A stretch of DNA of 64,000 bases from Crocinitomicaceae bacterium (GCA_017983465.1 JAGOBK010000008.1:38178-102177); one strand, 5' to 3'; positions 1-10,042 are shown, counted from the stretch's first letter. Notes: generated by a model not told the origin, from the letters alone. A program made the numbers and translations.

Positions 1-4
1 AAAT

Positions 5-394
5 ATGAGGTTCATTAGTTTTCTATTAATGCTGTATTTTTCATTGTTGTCTCTTGCTCCAAATTGGCAAGGAATACAATTGTTAAATGCGTCAGCGTTC
101 ATCGAACACTACGAAGAATACCAAGCTGAATCAAAGGAAGCGACACTTTCTTCCTTTATACAAGAACATTATTTCAACAAGTTCGCTGATTTTGACAAGG
201 AACATAAAGAGCTTCCTTTAAAAACGACGGTTCAAGTCGCAGCGATTTATTTTACAGAACATTTCGAAACTCCCATTCCTGTTGTTCAAACGCACGAAGA
301 AGTATTTGTGGAGCAAAATCAAAACAATAGTAAAGTCATTTCATTTATTGCAAATGATTTTCATTCTATCTGGCATCCGCCTCAATTGTCTTAA
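5..394 (+). CDS. Small exported protein upstream of metal efflux operon
   Basis: A 129-residue protein with an N-terminal hydrophobic segment (residues about 1-19) that looks like a signal peptide or anchor. The rest is acidic and contains many His and Glu residues, ending in a WHPP-type motif. I do not recognise a catalytic domain. It lies 55 bases upstream of the CzcA-type pump on the same strand, and small proteins of this kind often precede CzcA operons in Bacteroidota. A periplasmic accessory or metal-binding role is inferred from position and composition only. The ATG start is preceded by only four bases of window, so upstream context is unseen. Confidence 0.6.
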   Translation: MRFISFLLMLYFSLLSLAPNWQGIQLLNASAFIEHYEEYQAESKEATLSSFIQEHYFNKFADFDKEHKELPLKTTVQVAAIYFTEHFETPIPVVQTHEEVFVEQNQNNSKVISFIANDFHSIWHPPQLS

Positions 395-449
395 TTGATC
401 ACGCAGTTCTACTGCACGCTCTTTCAATTAGTTCATTCAATCTTATTTT

Positions 450-3400
450 ATGTTAAATCGAATCATTCATTGGTCGATTCAGAACAAGTTAATTGTTGCT
501 GTTTTGACTTTGGGAATCATTGTTTGGGGACTTTTTTCCCTTTCCAAATTACCTATTGATGCCGTTCCGGACATCACGAATAACCAAGTACAAATCGTCA
601 CCGTTTCTCCATCCTCAGGAGCCGAGGATATTGAACGATTTGTAACGTTTCCAGTCGAGCAGTCGATGGCAACAACACCAGGAATCGAAGAAATTCGTTC
701 GTTCAGTCGCTTTGGACTCAGTGTCGTTACCATAGTATTTTCGGAGGAAACGGACATTTATTGGGCGCGTCAACAAGTTTTGGAGCGCTTGACAGATGCG
801 AAAGCTTCTATTCCTCCGGGATACGGAGATCCATTTTTAGCGCCGTTGAGTACTGGATTGGGGGAAATTTATCAATATACGCTAAAAGCAAAACCTGGTT
901 TTAGCAAGAAGTTTACTCCAACAGAACTAAGAACGATTCAAGATTGGATCATTCGTCGCCAACTTTTGGGTGTCAAAGGGGTTGCTGATGTCAGTGGCTT
1001 TGGTGGTAACCTGAAAACGTATGAAATCGCTATTGATCCATTTTTATTGAAGTCCAATGGAATTACTTTAAGTGATGTTTTTCAGGCGATTGAACGTAAT
1101 AATCAAAATACCGGAGGTGCGTACATTGAGCGAAATTCCATGACGACGTACATTCGTACCGAAGGACTCATTCAAAGCTTGACAGATATCGAGAATATTC
1201 AGGTGAAACATTCGGAGTCCGCCATGCCTGTCTATATTCGCGATGTTGCAAAAGTGGAATTCGGAAAAGCGGTTCGTTACGGTGCGCTAACGTACAATAC
1301 GGACGGAGAAGCAGTAGGTGGAATTGTTTTGATGTTGAAAGGGGCCAATTCCTCTGAAGTAATTCATCTTGTTAAGGAAAAAATGGCCCAAATTGAATCC
1401 AATTTACCTGAGGGAGTTGAATTAAATGTCTATTTGGACCGAACAGATCTTGTGGATCGAGCTATTTCAACAGTTACCAATAACTTGATTGAAGGTGCTT
1501 TAATTGTCATCTTCGTTTTGGTTCTTTTGTTAGGGAATTTGCGTGCTGGACTCATCGTTGCATCGGTGATTCCATTAGCGATGTTGATTGCCATTTCGCT
1601 CATGAATGTTTTTGGGGTTTCTGGAAACTTAATGAGTTTGGGTGCCTTAGACTTCGGACTGATTATCGATGGTGCAGTAATCATTGTGGAATCAACGTTA
1701 CACTTACTGAATAAACGCGGTAATAGCATTCTGTCGAAGGACCAAATGAATCAACAAGTATATGAATCTGCGTCAAAATTCAGTAAAAGTGCCGTTTTTG
1801 GACAAATCATCATCCTAGTAGTGTATTTACCGATTTTAGCGTTGGTTGGCATCGAAGGAAAGATGTTTAAACCAATGGCACAAACGGTGATCTTTGCAAT
1901 TCTTGGAGCTTTAGTTCTGTCATTAACGTATGTCCCGATGATATCTTCAATGTTCTTATCAAAGAAGATTTCTACGAAAGAAACTTTCAGCGATAAGATG
2001 GTAAATGCCATTCGATCCAAATATACTCCGATGTTGAAAGCATTGCTCCGCCGTCAAAAGATGGTGTTGGCAGTCATTGCGGCATTGTTTGTACTGAGCA
2101 TCTTTGCTTTCAAACAATTAGGTGCTGAGTTTATTCCATCGCTGGACGAAGGTGATTTCGCTGTTGAAACGCGTTTGATGACCGGGACAAGTCTCACAAA
2201 GACCATCGAGGCAACGGGAAAAGCATCTCAAATATTACTATCGAATTTCCCTGAGGTTAAAAAGGTCGTCGGTAAAATTGGTACAGCTGAAATTCCTACG
2301 GATCCAATGCCAATGGAAGCCTGTGATTTAATGATCATTTTAAAGGATAAAGAAGAGTGGACCTCCGCATCCTCCAAAGAAGAACTTGCGGAGAAAATGC
2401 AGGCGAAATTAGAGGAGAGTTTACCAAACGTTTCCTTTGGATTTCAACAACCCATTCAAATGCGCTTCAATGAATTAATGACCGGTGCTAAGCAGGATGT
2501 CGTGGTGAAAATCTACGGTGAGGACTTTGAGAAATTAGCGTTGTACTCCAAACAGATTGGATCCATCGCTTCGAAAATTAAGGGTGTCCAAGATGTCTAT
2601 GTAGAAGAAATGAGTGGTCTGCCTCAAATGATTGTTCAATATGACCGAGAAGCCCTAGCGCGATACAATGTCTCCTTGGATGAAGTGAATCGTGTGGTCA
2701 ATTTAGGTTTTGCTGGACAAGCCTCTGGATTTGTATTCGAAGGAGAAAAACGTTTTGAACTTGTCGTGAAATTGAAGCCGGAATTCAGGGATAACATCAC
2801 AGATTTAAGTCAATTATTTGTTAGCAATGAGGATGGAGAAGAAATTCCAATCTCCGAATTGGCGCATATTTCCATCAAGAATGGACCTAATCAAATTCAA
2901 CGCGAGGATGCGAAACGAAGAATACTCGTTGGATTCAACGTGCGCGGAAGAGATGTCGAAAGTATTGTGATGGAGTTGGAAAAAGAAATGAAAAACAAGG
3001 TGAAGTTTGATACGGGATACTTTCCAAAAATCGGTGGGACCTTTGAGAATTTAATTCATGCACGAGATCGATTGATTATTGCAGTTCCGGTTTCTTTGTT
3101 GCTGATTTTCTTTTTATTGTACTTGACATTCCAGTCTTTAAAGCAAGCTGCGTTAATTTTCTCAGCGATTCCATTGGCTTCCATCGGTGGAATTTATGCC
3201 TTGTATTTGAGAGATATGCCATTTTCCATTTCTGCAGGAGTTGGATTTATTGCCTTATTCGGAGTAGCCGTATTGAATGGTATTGTACTCATTGCGGAGT
3301 TTAATACCCTGCGAAAAAGCGGAATGCCGATTATGCTTGTGGTAATCCGCGGGACAGCCTCGCGATTGCGCCCTGTGTTATTGACTGCAGCTGTGGCTTC

Positions 3401-4787
3401 ACTTGGATTCCTACCAATGGCGCTTTCTCATGGTAGTGGTGCTGAAGTTCAAAAACCTTTGGCAACCGTGGTAATTGGTGGACTCATCAGTGCGACACTC
3501 TTGACCTTGTTTATCTTACCAATTCTTTATTTAATCTTTGAAAAACCAATGAAACGATTCAAAGCGAAAAACCTGAGTTTGATGGTCCTTTTTCTATTTG
3601 GTATGTCCAATGTGTTTGCTCAAAACACCTTGAATTATCAAAAGGCATATGAACTAATGTTGAGCCAAAATGGACAAATTGCAGCGTCCAAATTGGAACA
3701 GAATAAGCAAGAATTAATAGGGAAATCTAATTCGGGAATTCCATCTACAACAATAAATGGAATGATGGGACAATACAATTCGTATTACAAGAAGGACAAT
3801 AATATCACCATCAATCAAAGCATTCCCTTTCCAACGACATTCAAGGAGGAAAAGAATCTCGGAAAGGAAAAAGGAAAGTTGTCCCAAATTGAATCCGATT
3901 TGTTGATTCGTGATTTGGCACAGAAATTAGCGCTTGCCTTCGATCAATATGGTTTTGTTCAATCGGAAATTCAATACTTGAAAAGTTTAGACAGCTCCTT
4001 AAATATCTTGGAACAAAAATCCAAAATCAGGTTCGAAATCCAGGATATTAGTCGCTTGGATTATTCATTGATTCAAACCAAACGGATGAGGCTTTCAAAT
4101 GATATCTCATTGTTAGAATCGGATCTATTGGGAGAAAAAAGAAAGATTGCCTCGTTGTTGAAGTTGGATGAGAATTCCTTCGTTGTCGAACAAACTGTCT
4201 ATCAAAAGCAACGGAATATCTTGCAAAGTAGTGTTGCTGAGAATCACCCGCTTATACTATGGTACAATCAAAATGAAGGGATTTACCTACAAGAAAAGAA
4301 AGTGAATTTAGCCCATCAATTACCAGAAATCAATCTTGGTTATTTCAATCAAACCTTGGTTGGAATTCAAAATGTGAACGGTGTCGATACGAAATTCACG
4401 CAAGCAAATCGTTTTCAAGGGTATATGGTAGGAGCAAATGTTCCATTGTTCTGGGGAGCTTATAAAAATCGCAATGAAGCAACTGGGGTTTCCTTGCAGC
4501 AAAATGATTTGGAAAAAGAACAAACGACTCAAGCGATGCAACGAGAATTTTCGCAATTAGTCGATCGCTTGAATTTATTGTCGGGAAGTATTGACAAGCT
4601 CGGTGGACAACTTACGAATGAATTGCAGTTTTTGACAGATGACGCAAAAGCGAAATTCGAAGTGGGAGAGATTTCATTCATTGAATTTCTTCAAATCCAA
4701 CAGCAGCGAAGTGAATTGGAACTTTCCTATTTGCACTTAATTAATCAGTATAATCAAACCAGCATCCAATTAAATTGGTACCGCTAG
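450..4787 (+). CDS. czcA: Heavy-metal RND efflux pump fused to a TolC-like outer-membrane domain
   Basis: A 1445-residue fusion. Residues about 1-1030 are a CzcA/CusA-type (HME-RND) proton-driven inner-membrane pump: they start with the typical helix (IVWGLFSLSKLPIDAVPD) and carry the proton-relay motif DFGLIIDGAVIIVE in the fourth membrane helix. Residues about 1058-1445 are a TolC/CzcC-type outer-membrane efflux domain with long amphipathic helices. The junction (residues 1034-1057) looks like a signal peptide with a cleavage site near VFA/Q. Single CzcA proteins are about 1040 residues, so this is a pump and exit duct in one reading frame, an arrangement known in Bacteroidota. The metal cannot be deduced. 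It overlaps the annotated reading frame of the adaptor and forms an operon with it. Confidence 0.93.
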   Translation: MLNRIIHWSIQNKLIVAVLTLGIIVWGLFSLSKLPIDAVPDITNNQVQIVTVSPSSGAEDIERFVTFPVEQSMATTPGIEEIRSFSRFGLSVVTIVFSEETDIYWARQQVLERLTDAKASIPPGYGDPFLAPLSTGLGEIYQYTLKAKPGFSKKFTPTELRTIQDWIIRRQLLGVKGVADVSGFGGNLKTYEIAIDPFLLKSNGITLSDVFQAIERNNQNTGGAYIERNSMTTYIRTEGLIQSLTDIENIQVKHSESAMPVYIRDVAKVEFGKAVRYGALTYNTDGEAVGGIVLMLKGANSSEVIHLVKEKMAQIESNLPEGVELNVYLDRTDLVDRAISTVTNNLIEGALIVIFVLVLLLGNLRAGLIVASVIPLAMLIAISLMNVFGVSGNLMSLGALDFGLIIDGAVIIVESTLHLLNKRGNSILSKDQMNQQVYESASKFSKSAVFGQIIILVVYLPILALVGIEGKMFKPMAQTVIFAILGALVLSLTYVPMISSMFLSKKISTKETFSDKMVNAIRSKYTPMLKALLRRQKMVLAVIAALFVLSIFAFKQLGAEFIPSLDEGDFAVETRLMTGTSLTKTIEATGKASQILLSNFPEVKKVVGKIGTAEIPTDPMPMEACDLMIILKDKEEWTSASSKEELAEKMQAKLEESLPNVSFGFQQPIQMRFNELMTGAKQDVVVKIYGEDFEKLALYSKQIGSIASKIKGVQDVYVEEMSGLPQMIVQYDREALARYNVSLDEVNRVVNLGFAGQASGFVFEGEKRFELVVKLKPEFRDNITDLSQLFVSNEDGEEIPISELAHISIKNGPNQIQREDAKRRILVGFNVRGRDVESIVMELEKEMKNKVKFDTGYFPKIGGTFENLIHARDRLIIAVPVSLLLIFFLLYLTFQSLKQAALIFSAIPLASIGGIYALYLRDMPFSISAGVGFIALFGVAVLNGIVLIAEFNTLRKSGMPIMLVVIRGTASRLRPVLLTAAVASLGFLPMALSHGSGAEVQKPLATVVIGGLISATLLTLFILPILYLIFEKPMKRFKAKNLSLMVLFLFGMSNVFAQNTLNYQKAYELMLSQNGQIAASKLEQNKQELIGKSNSGIPSTTINGMMGQYNSYYKKDNNITINQSIPFPTTFKEEKNLGKEKGKLSQIESDLLIRDLAQKLALAFDQYGFVQSEIQYLKSLDSSLNILEQKSKIRFEIQDISRLDYSLIQTKRMRLSNDISLLESDLLGEKRKIASLLKLDENSFVVEQTVYQKQRNILQSSVAENHPLILWYNQNEGIYLQEKKVNLAHQLPEINLGYFNQTLVGIQNVNGVDTKFTQANRFQGYMVGANVPLFWGAYKNRNEATGVSLQQNDLEKEQTTQAMQREFSQLVDRLNLLSGSIDKLGGQLTNELQFLTDDAKAKFEVGEISFIEFLQIQQQRSELELSYLHLINQYNQTSIQLNWYR

Positions 4788-4801
4788 AAAATAATTACAA
4801 C

Positions 4802-5950
4802 ATGAAAAAATCAATCTCTTTCCAACTTTTTACGGCATTGATCGTCCTAGGTACGATGATGTCTTGCACGAGTAAAAGTTCTGAAAACACCCAAATCGAA
4901 AAAGCAGCCCCAAAAAGTAGTTTACTCACGTTAACAGCTAAACAGGTCGCTTCCCTTGGAATTAAAAGCAGCGAGCTGACGAAGTCACTGATGGGCATGA
5001 GCATTTTTGCCAATGGGATGATCGATGTTCCACCGCAAAACAAATCATTTATCTCTGTTCCATTTGGTGGATATATCCGCGATATAAAGGTGCTTGATGG
5101 TATGCGTGTTTCGAAAGGACAAGTATTACTTGTTGTTGAACATCCAGAAATCATCCAATTGCAACAAGATTACTTGGAGGTTCTGGGTAACATGGAGTAT
5201 TTGAAAGCTGAAATGGATCGTCAAAAATCATTGCTGGATAAAGAAGCAGGAAGCGCGAAAAACTACCAACAAGCGAAAAGTAACTGGCAAGTGGCACAAG
5301 CTAAACTTTCTGGACTCAGTGTGAAATTGGAGATGGCAAATGTCAACGTCGCTAGTCTAAAAAACGGAGTTATTCAACGTGAGCAAAGAATCAAATCACC
5401 CTTTTCTGGTGTCGTTACGAAAGTCAATACAAACGTTGGTTCCTTTGCTGATCCAAAGGATAATTTGCTCGAAGTGATAGATTTACAACATGCGCATGCT
5501 GAATTAACAGTCTATGAGAAGTATCTTAAATTACTGAAATTAAATCAGTTAGTAGGTTTAAGCTTTGTGGATTCAGATGAAAAAACAACAGCAAAAATCT
5601 TTTTGATTGGAAGAGAAATTGGTCCAGATCGCACGGTGAAAGTTCATTGCCATTTCGATCGTTTACCAAAGGAAATCGTTCCAGGATCTTATTTGAAAGC
5701 AGAAATCAATGTGGATGAAATGGAACATTTTGTGGTGCCGACCGATGCTATTGTCAACTTGGGGTCCAAGGATATGATTTATGTGACCGCTGATAATCGT
5801 CATTTTATTCCGGTAGAAATTGAGATTCTTTCCACTCAAGGAGAGTTTACAGCAATTCAAGCAATCAATGAATTAGATTTTTTAAACCGTAAATATGTAA
5901 GCAAAGGTGCTTACGAGTTATTATCCACACAAAATAAAGAAGAAGAGTAA
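4802..5950 (+). CDS. czcB: RND periplasmic adaptor lipoprotein (CzcB/CusB type)
   Basis: A 382-residue membrane-fusion protein that links the RND pump to the outer-membrane channel. The ATG at 4802 is preferred over the upstream in-frame codon at 4775, which lies inside the pump gene, because it gives a clean lipoprotein signal with lipobox MMSC near residue 22. A biotinyl-lipoyl-like beta-hairpin domain (around VPFGGYIRDIKVLDGMRV), a coiled-coil hairpin rich in Gln and Lys (residues about 120-190) and a beta-barrel domain follow. The gene is immediately downstream of the fused pump (14-base gap) and two bases upstream of the di-haem lipoprotein. The family assignment is firm and the substrate is unknown. 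Confidence 0.9.
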   Translation: MKKSISFQLFTALIVLGTMMSCTSKSSENTQIEKAAPKSSLLTLTAKQVASLGIKSSELTKSLMGMSIFANGMIDVPPQNKSFISVPFGGYIRDIKVLDGMRVSKGQVLLVVEHPEIIQLQQDYLEVLGNMEYLKAEMDRQKSLLDKEAGSAKNYQQAKSNWQVAQAKLSGLSVKLEMANVNVASLKNGVIQREQRIKSPFSGVVTKVNTNVGSFADPKDNLLEVIDLQHAHAELTVYEKYLKLLKLNQLVGLSFVDSDEKTTAKIFLIGREIGPDRTVKVHCHFDRLPKEIVPGSYLKAEINVDEMEHFVVPTDAIVNLGSKDMIYVTADNRHFIPVEIEILSTQGEFTAIQAINELDFLNRKYVSKGAYELLSTQNKEEE

Positions 5951-5951
5951 G

Positions 5952-6422
5952 ATGAAAAAAGTAAATGCATTTTTAGGTTTAACATTCCTAGCCTCAACTG
6001 TCGTGTTGAGTTTGAATTCGTGCAAAGGTACCTTTGCATGTCACGATGATAATATTAGCGCCGCTGGTGCAGACGATAGTCACAATAAAGGTCAAAACTG
6101 TATGGTTTGTCATCAAGCAAAGGGTGATGGAAAAGGTTGCTTTATTGCCGCTGGAACCGTTTATGGCATGGATATGATGACAACTGTTTCTAGTGGAAAG
6201 GTAGATTTTTATACTGGTCCGAATGAAACAGGAACCTTAAAACAAACGGTTTTGATTGATTCGAAAGGAAACTTTTATACAACGGCTCAGTTCAATCCTG
6301 AAGGATTGTATCCAGTTGTAACAGGTCCAACAGGAAATAAAAAAGAAATGGGTTCTGCCCTTACCTCAGGAGCATGTAATTCATGCCACGGTAGTTCGAC
6401 AGATAAATTATGGGTTGACTAA
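5952..6422 (+). CDS. Di-haem c-type lipoprotein linked to efflux operon
   Basis: A 156-residue protein beginning at ATG 5952, one base after the adaptor stop codon. It has a lipoprotein signal ending in LNSC and two CxxCH haem-attachment motifs, CMVCH about a third of the way in and CNSCH near the C terminus. The spacing suggests a small di-haem electron carrier anchored at the membrane surface. It is the last gene of the efflux operon, which is unusual since metal pumps do not need electrons; it may serve redox chemistry of the exported ion or may simply be co-transcribed. The exact family is not recognised. The 3' end overlaps the convergent gene by 15 bases. Confidence 0.7.
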   Translation: MKKVNAFLGLTFLASTVVLSLNSCKGTFACHDDNISAAGADDSHNKGQNCMVCHQAKGDGKGCFIAAGTVYGMDMMTTVSSGKVDFYTGPNETGTLKQTVLIDSKGNFYTTAQFNPEGLYPVVTGPTGNKKEMGSALTSGACNSCHGSSTDKLWVD

Positions 6423-6836
6423 CGCTTTCCTGCGTTCAACTTCAGCAATAAAGAGCTCCTCGTTTTCAGGTGAAATGAGGAGCTCTTCGTATGTATCGTA
6501 ATGCATAATTATACAGTCCCAGGAAGTGCTCATCTTCCAACCAGCATAGAAACCATTAGATTTTTCGAATTTACGGATCGATGAAACGGGAATGGTTTTT
6601 TTGAAAAAGTACATCGTTTGACATAGCAACGTTTCATCGTCGATAAACGTGTAATACGTGCTTTTGACAATAAAGTAAAAGAGAAGTCCAAGAAACAACC
6701 ACACTGAGCCAAGCACATAAATAGGTGACAAATCGTTTTCCTGCCAATAAATCAATGCGCAGATTCCCCCGTATGGTTTGAGGATAGCTAGCCAGATATA
6801 AAAAATAAATCGATCGCGTTTTCCTGCGAATCTCAT
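6408..6836 (-). CDS. Small membrane protein with bacterial PH-like domain
   Basis: A 142-residue protein with two membrane segments (residues about 10-30 and 38-58) followed by a soluble domain with the pattern YYTFIDDETLLCQ and a later I-x-S-I-R-K-F-E-K-S motif. This resembles the YyaB-like bacterial PH domain (bPH_4). Such proteins are of unknown biochemical role. It lies one base downstream of the glyA stop on the same strand, so it is probably co-transcribed with glyA. Its C-terminal end overlaps the convergent di-haem lipoprotein gene by 15 bases. The assignment to the PH family rests on motif resemblance only. Confidence 0.6.
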   Translation of the reverse strand: MRFAGKRDRFIFYIWLAILKPYGGICALIYWQENDLSPIYVLGSVWLFLGLLFYFIVKSTYYTFIDDETLLCQTMYFFKKTIPVSSIRKFEKSNGFYAGWKMSTSWDCIIMHYDTYEELLISPENEELFIAEVERRKALVNP

Positions 6837-6837
6837 T

Positions 6838-8109
6838 TTACCATGCGAAAAGTGGACGATGAGACATCAACTCATTTACTTCTTTTCTTACCTGCGCAAT
6901 TGCGTTTGCATCGGTGCGGTTCATCAAGGCACGGTCGATAAGAGAAACGATCAATTTGATTTCATCTTCTTTCACACCACGTGTCGTAATTGCTGGCGTA
7001 CCAATGCGGATTCCCGAAGTAACAAACGGAGATTCAGTGTCGTAAGGAACCATGTTTTTGTTCACGGTGATGTCTGCTATAACCAATGCATTTTCTGCAT
7101 CCTTTCCTGTGATTCCTTTCGAACGCAAATCTACCAACATGCTGTGATTGTCTGTTCCACCAGAAATAATGGTGTAATCCAAATTCATTAATTCCTGTGC
7201 GAAAACCGCAGCGTTTTTTTGAACTTGTTTCATGTATGTCGTATACGATGGATCCAATGCTTCTCCAAAGGCAACAGCTTTTGCGGCAATAACGTGTTCC
7301 AATGGTCCACCTTGAATTCCAGGGAAAACAGCTGCGTCAAGCAATGCTCCCATCGAACGAAGGTTACCGTTATTCCATTTGATTCCAAATGGATTCTCAA
7401 AATTGTGACGCATCATGATGATTCCTCCACGAGGTCCACGAAGTGTTTTGTGTGTTGTAGAAGTCACGATGTGACAATGGTCTAAAGGATCATTCAATAG
7501 TTTCGCTGCGATCATTCCCGCTGGATGAGAAATGTCTGCTAACACAATAGCGCCAATTTCATCTGCAACTTTACGAATGCGCGCATAGTCCCAATCGCGT
7601 GCATATGCGGAAGCTCCACAGATGATCATTTTAGGTTTCTCACGGCGTGCCGTTTCTTCCATCAGGTCGTAATCAACCATTCCGGTTTCTTTTGCTACAC
7701 CATAGAAAAAGGGCGTGTATAATTTTCCAGAAAAATTCACAGGTGATCCATGCGTTAAGTGTCCACCATGTGATAAGTCAAAACCTAAAATTTTATCTCC
7801 AGGATTTAAACATGCAAGAAATACTGCTGCATTTGCTTGCGCTCCCGAGTGTGGTTGAACATTTGCCCAAGTCGCACCGAAAAGTTGACACAAACGATCA
7901 ATCGCTAATTGTTCGACTTTATCCACGACTTCGCAACCTCCGTAATAACGTTTACCTGGAAGTCCTTCTGCATATTTATTCGTTAGAACACTTCCCATCG
8001 ATAACATCACTTCATCACTTACGAAATTCTCGGAAGCAATCAGTTCAATTCCATGTAATTGGCGGTTTTTTTCTTCGTTAATTAAATCGAAAATAGCTTG
8101 ATCTTTCAT
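6838..8109 (-). CDS. glyA: Serine hydroxymethyltransferase
   Basis: A 423-residue PLP enzyme that interconverts serine and glycine and makes 5,10-methylenetetrahydrofolate. The N-terminal LIASENFVS motif, KRYYGGCE, and the PLP-lysine region [12 protein letters not shown] (Lys near residue 229) are all present, and the length matches the family. The ATG at 8109 is the only sensible start. It lies upstream of and co-oriented with the PH-domain membrane protein. A TTTGCAC-containing stretch just upstream may be the promoter but does not fully match the TAnnTTTG form. Confidence 0.97.
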   Translation of the reverse strand: MKDQAIFDLINEEKNRQLHGIELIASENFVSDEVMLSMGSVLTNKYAEGLPGKRYYGGCEVVDKVEQLAIDRLCQLFGATWANVQPHSGAQANAAVFLACLNPGDKILGFDLSHGGHLTHGSPVNFSGKLYTPFFYGVAKETGMVDYDLMEETARREKPKMIICGASAYARDWDYARIRKVADEIGAIVLADISHPAGMIAAKLLNDPLDHCHIVTSTTHKTLRGPRGGIIMMRHNFENPFGIKWNNGNLRSMGALLDAAVFPGIQGGPLEHVIAAKAVAFGEALDPSYTTYMKQVQKNAAVFAQELMNLDYTIISGGTDNHSMLVDLRSKGITGKDAENALVIADITVNKNMVPYDTESPFVTSGIRIGTPAITTRGVKEDEIKLIVSLIDRALMNRTDANAIAQVRKEVNELMSHRPLFAW

Positions 8110-8139
8110 TTTTCTGTTTTATGAGTGCAAATATCGTAA

Positions 8140-8913
8140 TTAAAGTCTTTTTATGTGTGCTAAATTGTGGCTGAATTTTTCATATTCTTCACTCCATATT
8201 CCTTGCTCTTTTAATTCATCGATACGAATTCTTCCTGAAGCATGGATGATTTGTCGTTTTTTCCCGATGATTCCAACGTGAATGATTTTTCCAGAAGCAT
8301 TCGCGAAATAAGCCAAATCATTTTCTTGGCAATCTTCAAAGGAAATATCTGTCCCAATTTCTGCTTGTTCGTATGCATCTCGGGGTAAATTATATCCATG
8401 AAGGCGAAAAACAGCTTGAACGAATCCAGAGCAATCGATTCCCCAAATCGACTTCCCACCCCATAAGTACGGAGCGTTGAGGTATGCTGTTGCGTCCTCC
8501 CAAATGGACATTTTTACATCCAATGAATTTTTTTCACGTTGAACGTTCACATCTCCAACTTGAAAAGACGTGTCCTCACCGATAAAGCTTCCTTTTGAGG
8601 TGAAAACCGAACCGAAAGGGGTGTTAAGTTGAAGAATTCTCTCTTTTTGATAAGTAAAGGAATCCATCCATCGACGAAATTCTTTATCTGTTAAAGGTAG
8701 CACTTGTTTGATGTCCATATATCCTTCGTAACCATCTAGTACAGTACGAATTTTTATCCATGGTTGTCCGTGTTCAAGGACTTCAATCGCTTCGCCAAAT
8801 AATAGTTGAGAAACCATTTCTGAGGCGTCACTCGCTTCTTTTCGAACGGGAGCGACGGAAACGAAGCAGAAAGCTTTTGTTTGACTTGGACTTATTAATT
8901 TTAAATTGTTCAT
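8140..8913 (-). CDS. SH3 plus NlpC/P60 (C40) cell-wall peptidase
   Basis: A 257-residue protein; the ATG at 8913 is preferred to the in-frame TTG four codons upstream. Residues about 10-75 form a bacterial SH3 domain and residues about 125-255 an NlpC/P60 domain. The catalytic Cys lies in IDCSGF, with His in HVGII and a second polar site in IIHASG. Related enzymes such as YkfC-type dipeptidyl endopeptidases cleave gamma-D-Glu-diaminopimelate bonds in peptidoglycan fragments. No signal peptide is visible, which favours cytoplasmic recycling of imported muropeptides. It lies 30 bases upstream of glyA on the same strand and is divergent from surE. Confidence 0.85.
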   Translation of the reverse strand: MNNLKLISPSQTKAFCFVSVAPVRKEASDASEMVSQLLFGEAIEVLEHGQPWIKIRTVLDGYEGYMDIKQVLPLTDKEFRRWMDSFTYQKERILQLNTPFGSVFTSKGSFIGEDTSFQVGDVNVQREKNSLDVKMSIWEDATAYLNAPYLWGGKSIWGIDCSGFVQAVFRLHGYNLPRDAYEQAEIGTDISFEDCQENDLAYFANASGKIIHVGIIGKKRQIIHASGRIRIDELKEQGIWSEEYEKFSHNLAHIKRL

Positions 8914-8974
8914 ATCGTCTATCAAAAGTAGAAAATTAAAACTGATTAATGCCTAATTTTACCTCAAGTAATCC

Positions 8975-9742
8975 ATGGAAAACGAACGACTCATTTTAGT
9001 GACCAACGATGATAGTGTAAATGCGAAAGGCATCCATGCACTTGTCGAAATGGCTCAGCAATTTGGACATGTCATTGTCGTTGCGCCGGACAAACCACAG
9101 TCAGGAATGGGACATGCGATTACGATTAATCATCCACTTCGACTTTTTTCTTCGGATCTATTTGGTCAAGTGGAAGCATATGCTTGTTCAGGAACGCCCG
9201 TTGATTGTGTGAAATTAGCCATCTCTGAGGTTCTTCATCGAAAACCTGATTTAATTCTTTCGGGTATCAATCACGGTGAAAATTCCTCCACGAACGTGCT
9301 TTATTCTGGAACCATGTCCGCTGCAATTGAAGGTGCCATGGAAGGAATTCCATCCATTGGATTCTCTCTGGCTGATTTTGCTCCGGATGCTGATTTTGAA
9401 GCTTGTCAATACTTTGGTGCTCAACTTTTGACTCAGTTCATTCAGAATCCAATCTCCACAAGTGTCTGTCTCAATGTGAACGTGCCTAAATTGAGGATTT
9501 CAGAAATTAATGGAATTCAAGTATGTAAGCAAGCTCATGCGTATTGGGCTGATCGATTCGAACGAAGAAAGGATCAATTTGGTAGGGAGTATTTCTGGCT
9601 TTCTGGTGAATTTGCAGATGTTGACCAGCGTCCAGATACAGATTTACAAGCGCTCAAAAATGGATTTGTTAGTGTTGTCCCAACACATTTTGACTTAACA
9701 GCCTACGAAACGTTACAACAAATGAAAAATTGGAAAATATGA
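8975..9742 (+). CDS. surE: 5'/3'-nucleotidase SurE
   Basis: A 255-residue member of the SurE family, which removes phosphate from nucleoside 5'- and 3'-monophosphates and needs a divalent metal. The N-terminal metal-binding motif TNDDSVNAKGI and the later SGTPVDCVK and SGINHGENSSTNVLYSGT motifs are intact. Length is normal. The stop codon overlaps the ATG of the next small membrane protein (ATGA), and lpxB follows directly, so surE, the membrane protein, lpxB and probably the SpoIID-like gene form one operon. Confidence 0.95.
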   Translation: MENERLILVTNDDSVNAKGIHALVEMAQQFGHVIVVAPDKPQSGMGHAITINHPLRLFSSDLFGQVEAYACSGTPVDCVKLAISEVLHRKPDLILSGINHGENSSTNVLYSGTMSAAIEGAMEGIPSIGFSLADFAPDADFEACQYFGAQLLTQFIQNPISTSVCLNVNVPKLRISEINGIQVCKQAHAYWADRFERRKDQFGREYFWLSGEFADVDQRPDTDLQALKNGFVSVVPTHFDLTAYETLQQMKNWKI

Positions 9743-10041
9743 AAAGAATAACAAAAGAACATATTCTTGGTTTCTTGATTGGGGTATTGACACCAATTGT
9801 TTTTTTACCGTTGATTGTCTTTATTTTGGCGCAATCACGTCACTCTGAATTCTCCTATTTGTGGAGTCAGGTGAATGATTCAGTAGAATACCTTAGTCGC
9901 TATTTGTCCCTTGGGTTAATTCCAAATTTACTTTGGTTCTATTTGTTTTTAAACAAGGAGAAGTATGCATATACAAGAGGAATTATTTTTGGCATGCTTA
10001 TTTATGCGCCTTTCATGGTTTACGTGAATTTGATAAAGTAA
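9739..10041 (+). CDS. Small inner-membrane protein between surE and lpxB
   Basis: A 100-residue hydrophobic protein with three predicted membrane segments (residues about 10-30, 50-70 and 78-96). The ATG at 9739 overlaps the surE stop codon and is preferred to the TTG three codons earlier. The next gene, lpxB, starts two bases after its stop. No family is recognised. Tight coupling with surE and lpxB suggests a part in envelope or lipid A biology, but this is inference from position alone. Confidence 0.65.
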   Translation: MKRITKEHILGFLIGVLTPIVFLPLIVFILAQSRHSEFSYLWSQVNDSVEYLSRYLSLGLIPNLLWFYLFLNKEKYAYTRGIIFGMLIYAPFMVYVNLIK

Positions 10042-10042
10042 G

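Noticed and set aside
450..4787. CzcA-TolC fusion as an assembly error joining two genes
   Set aside because: The frame is continuous through the junction with normal codon use, and such fusions are known in Bacteroidota.
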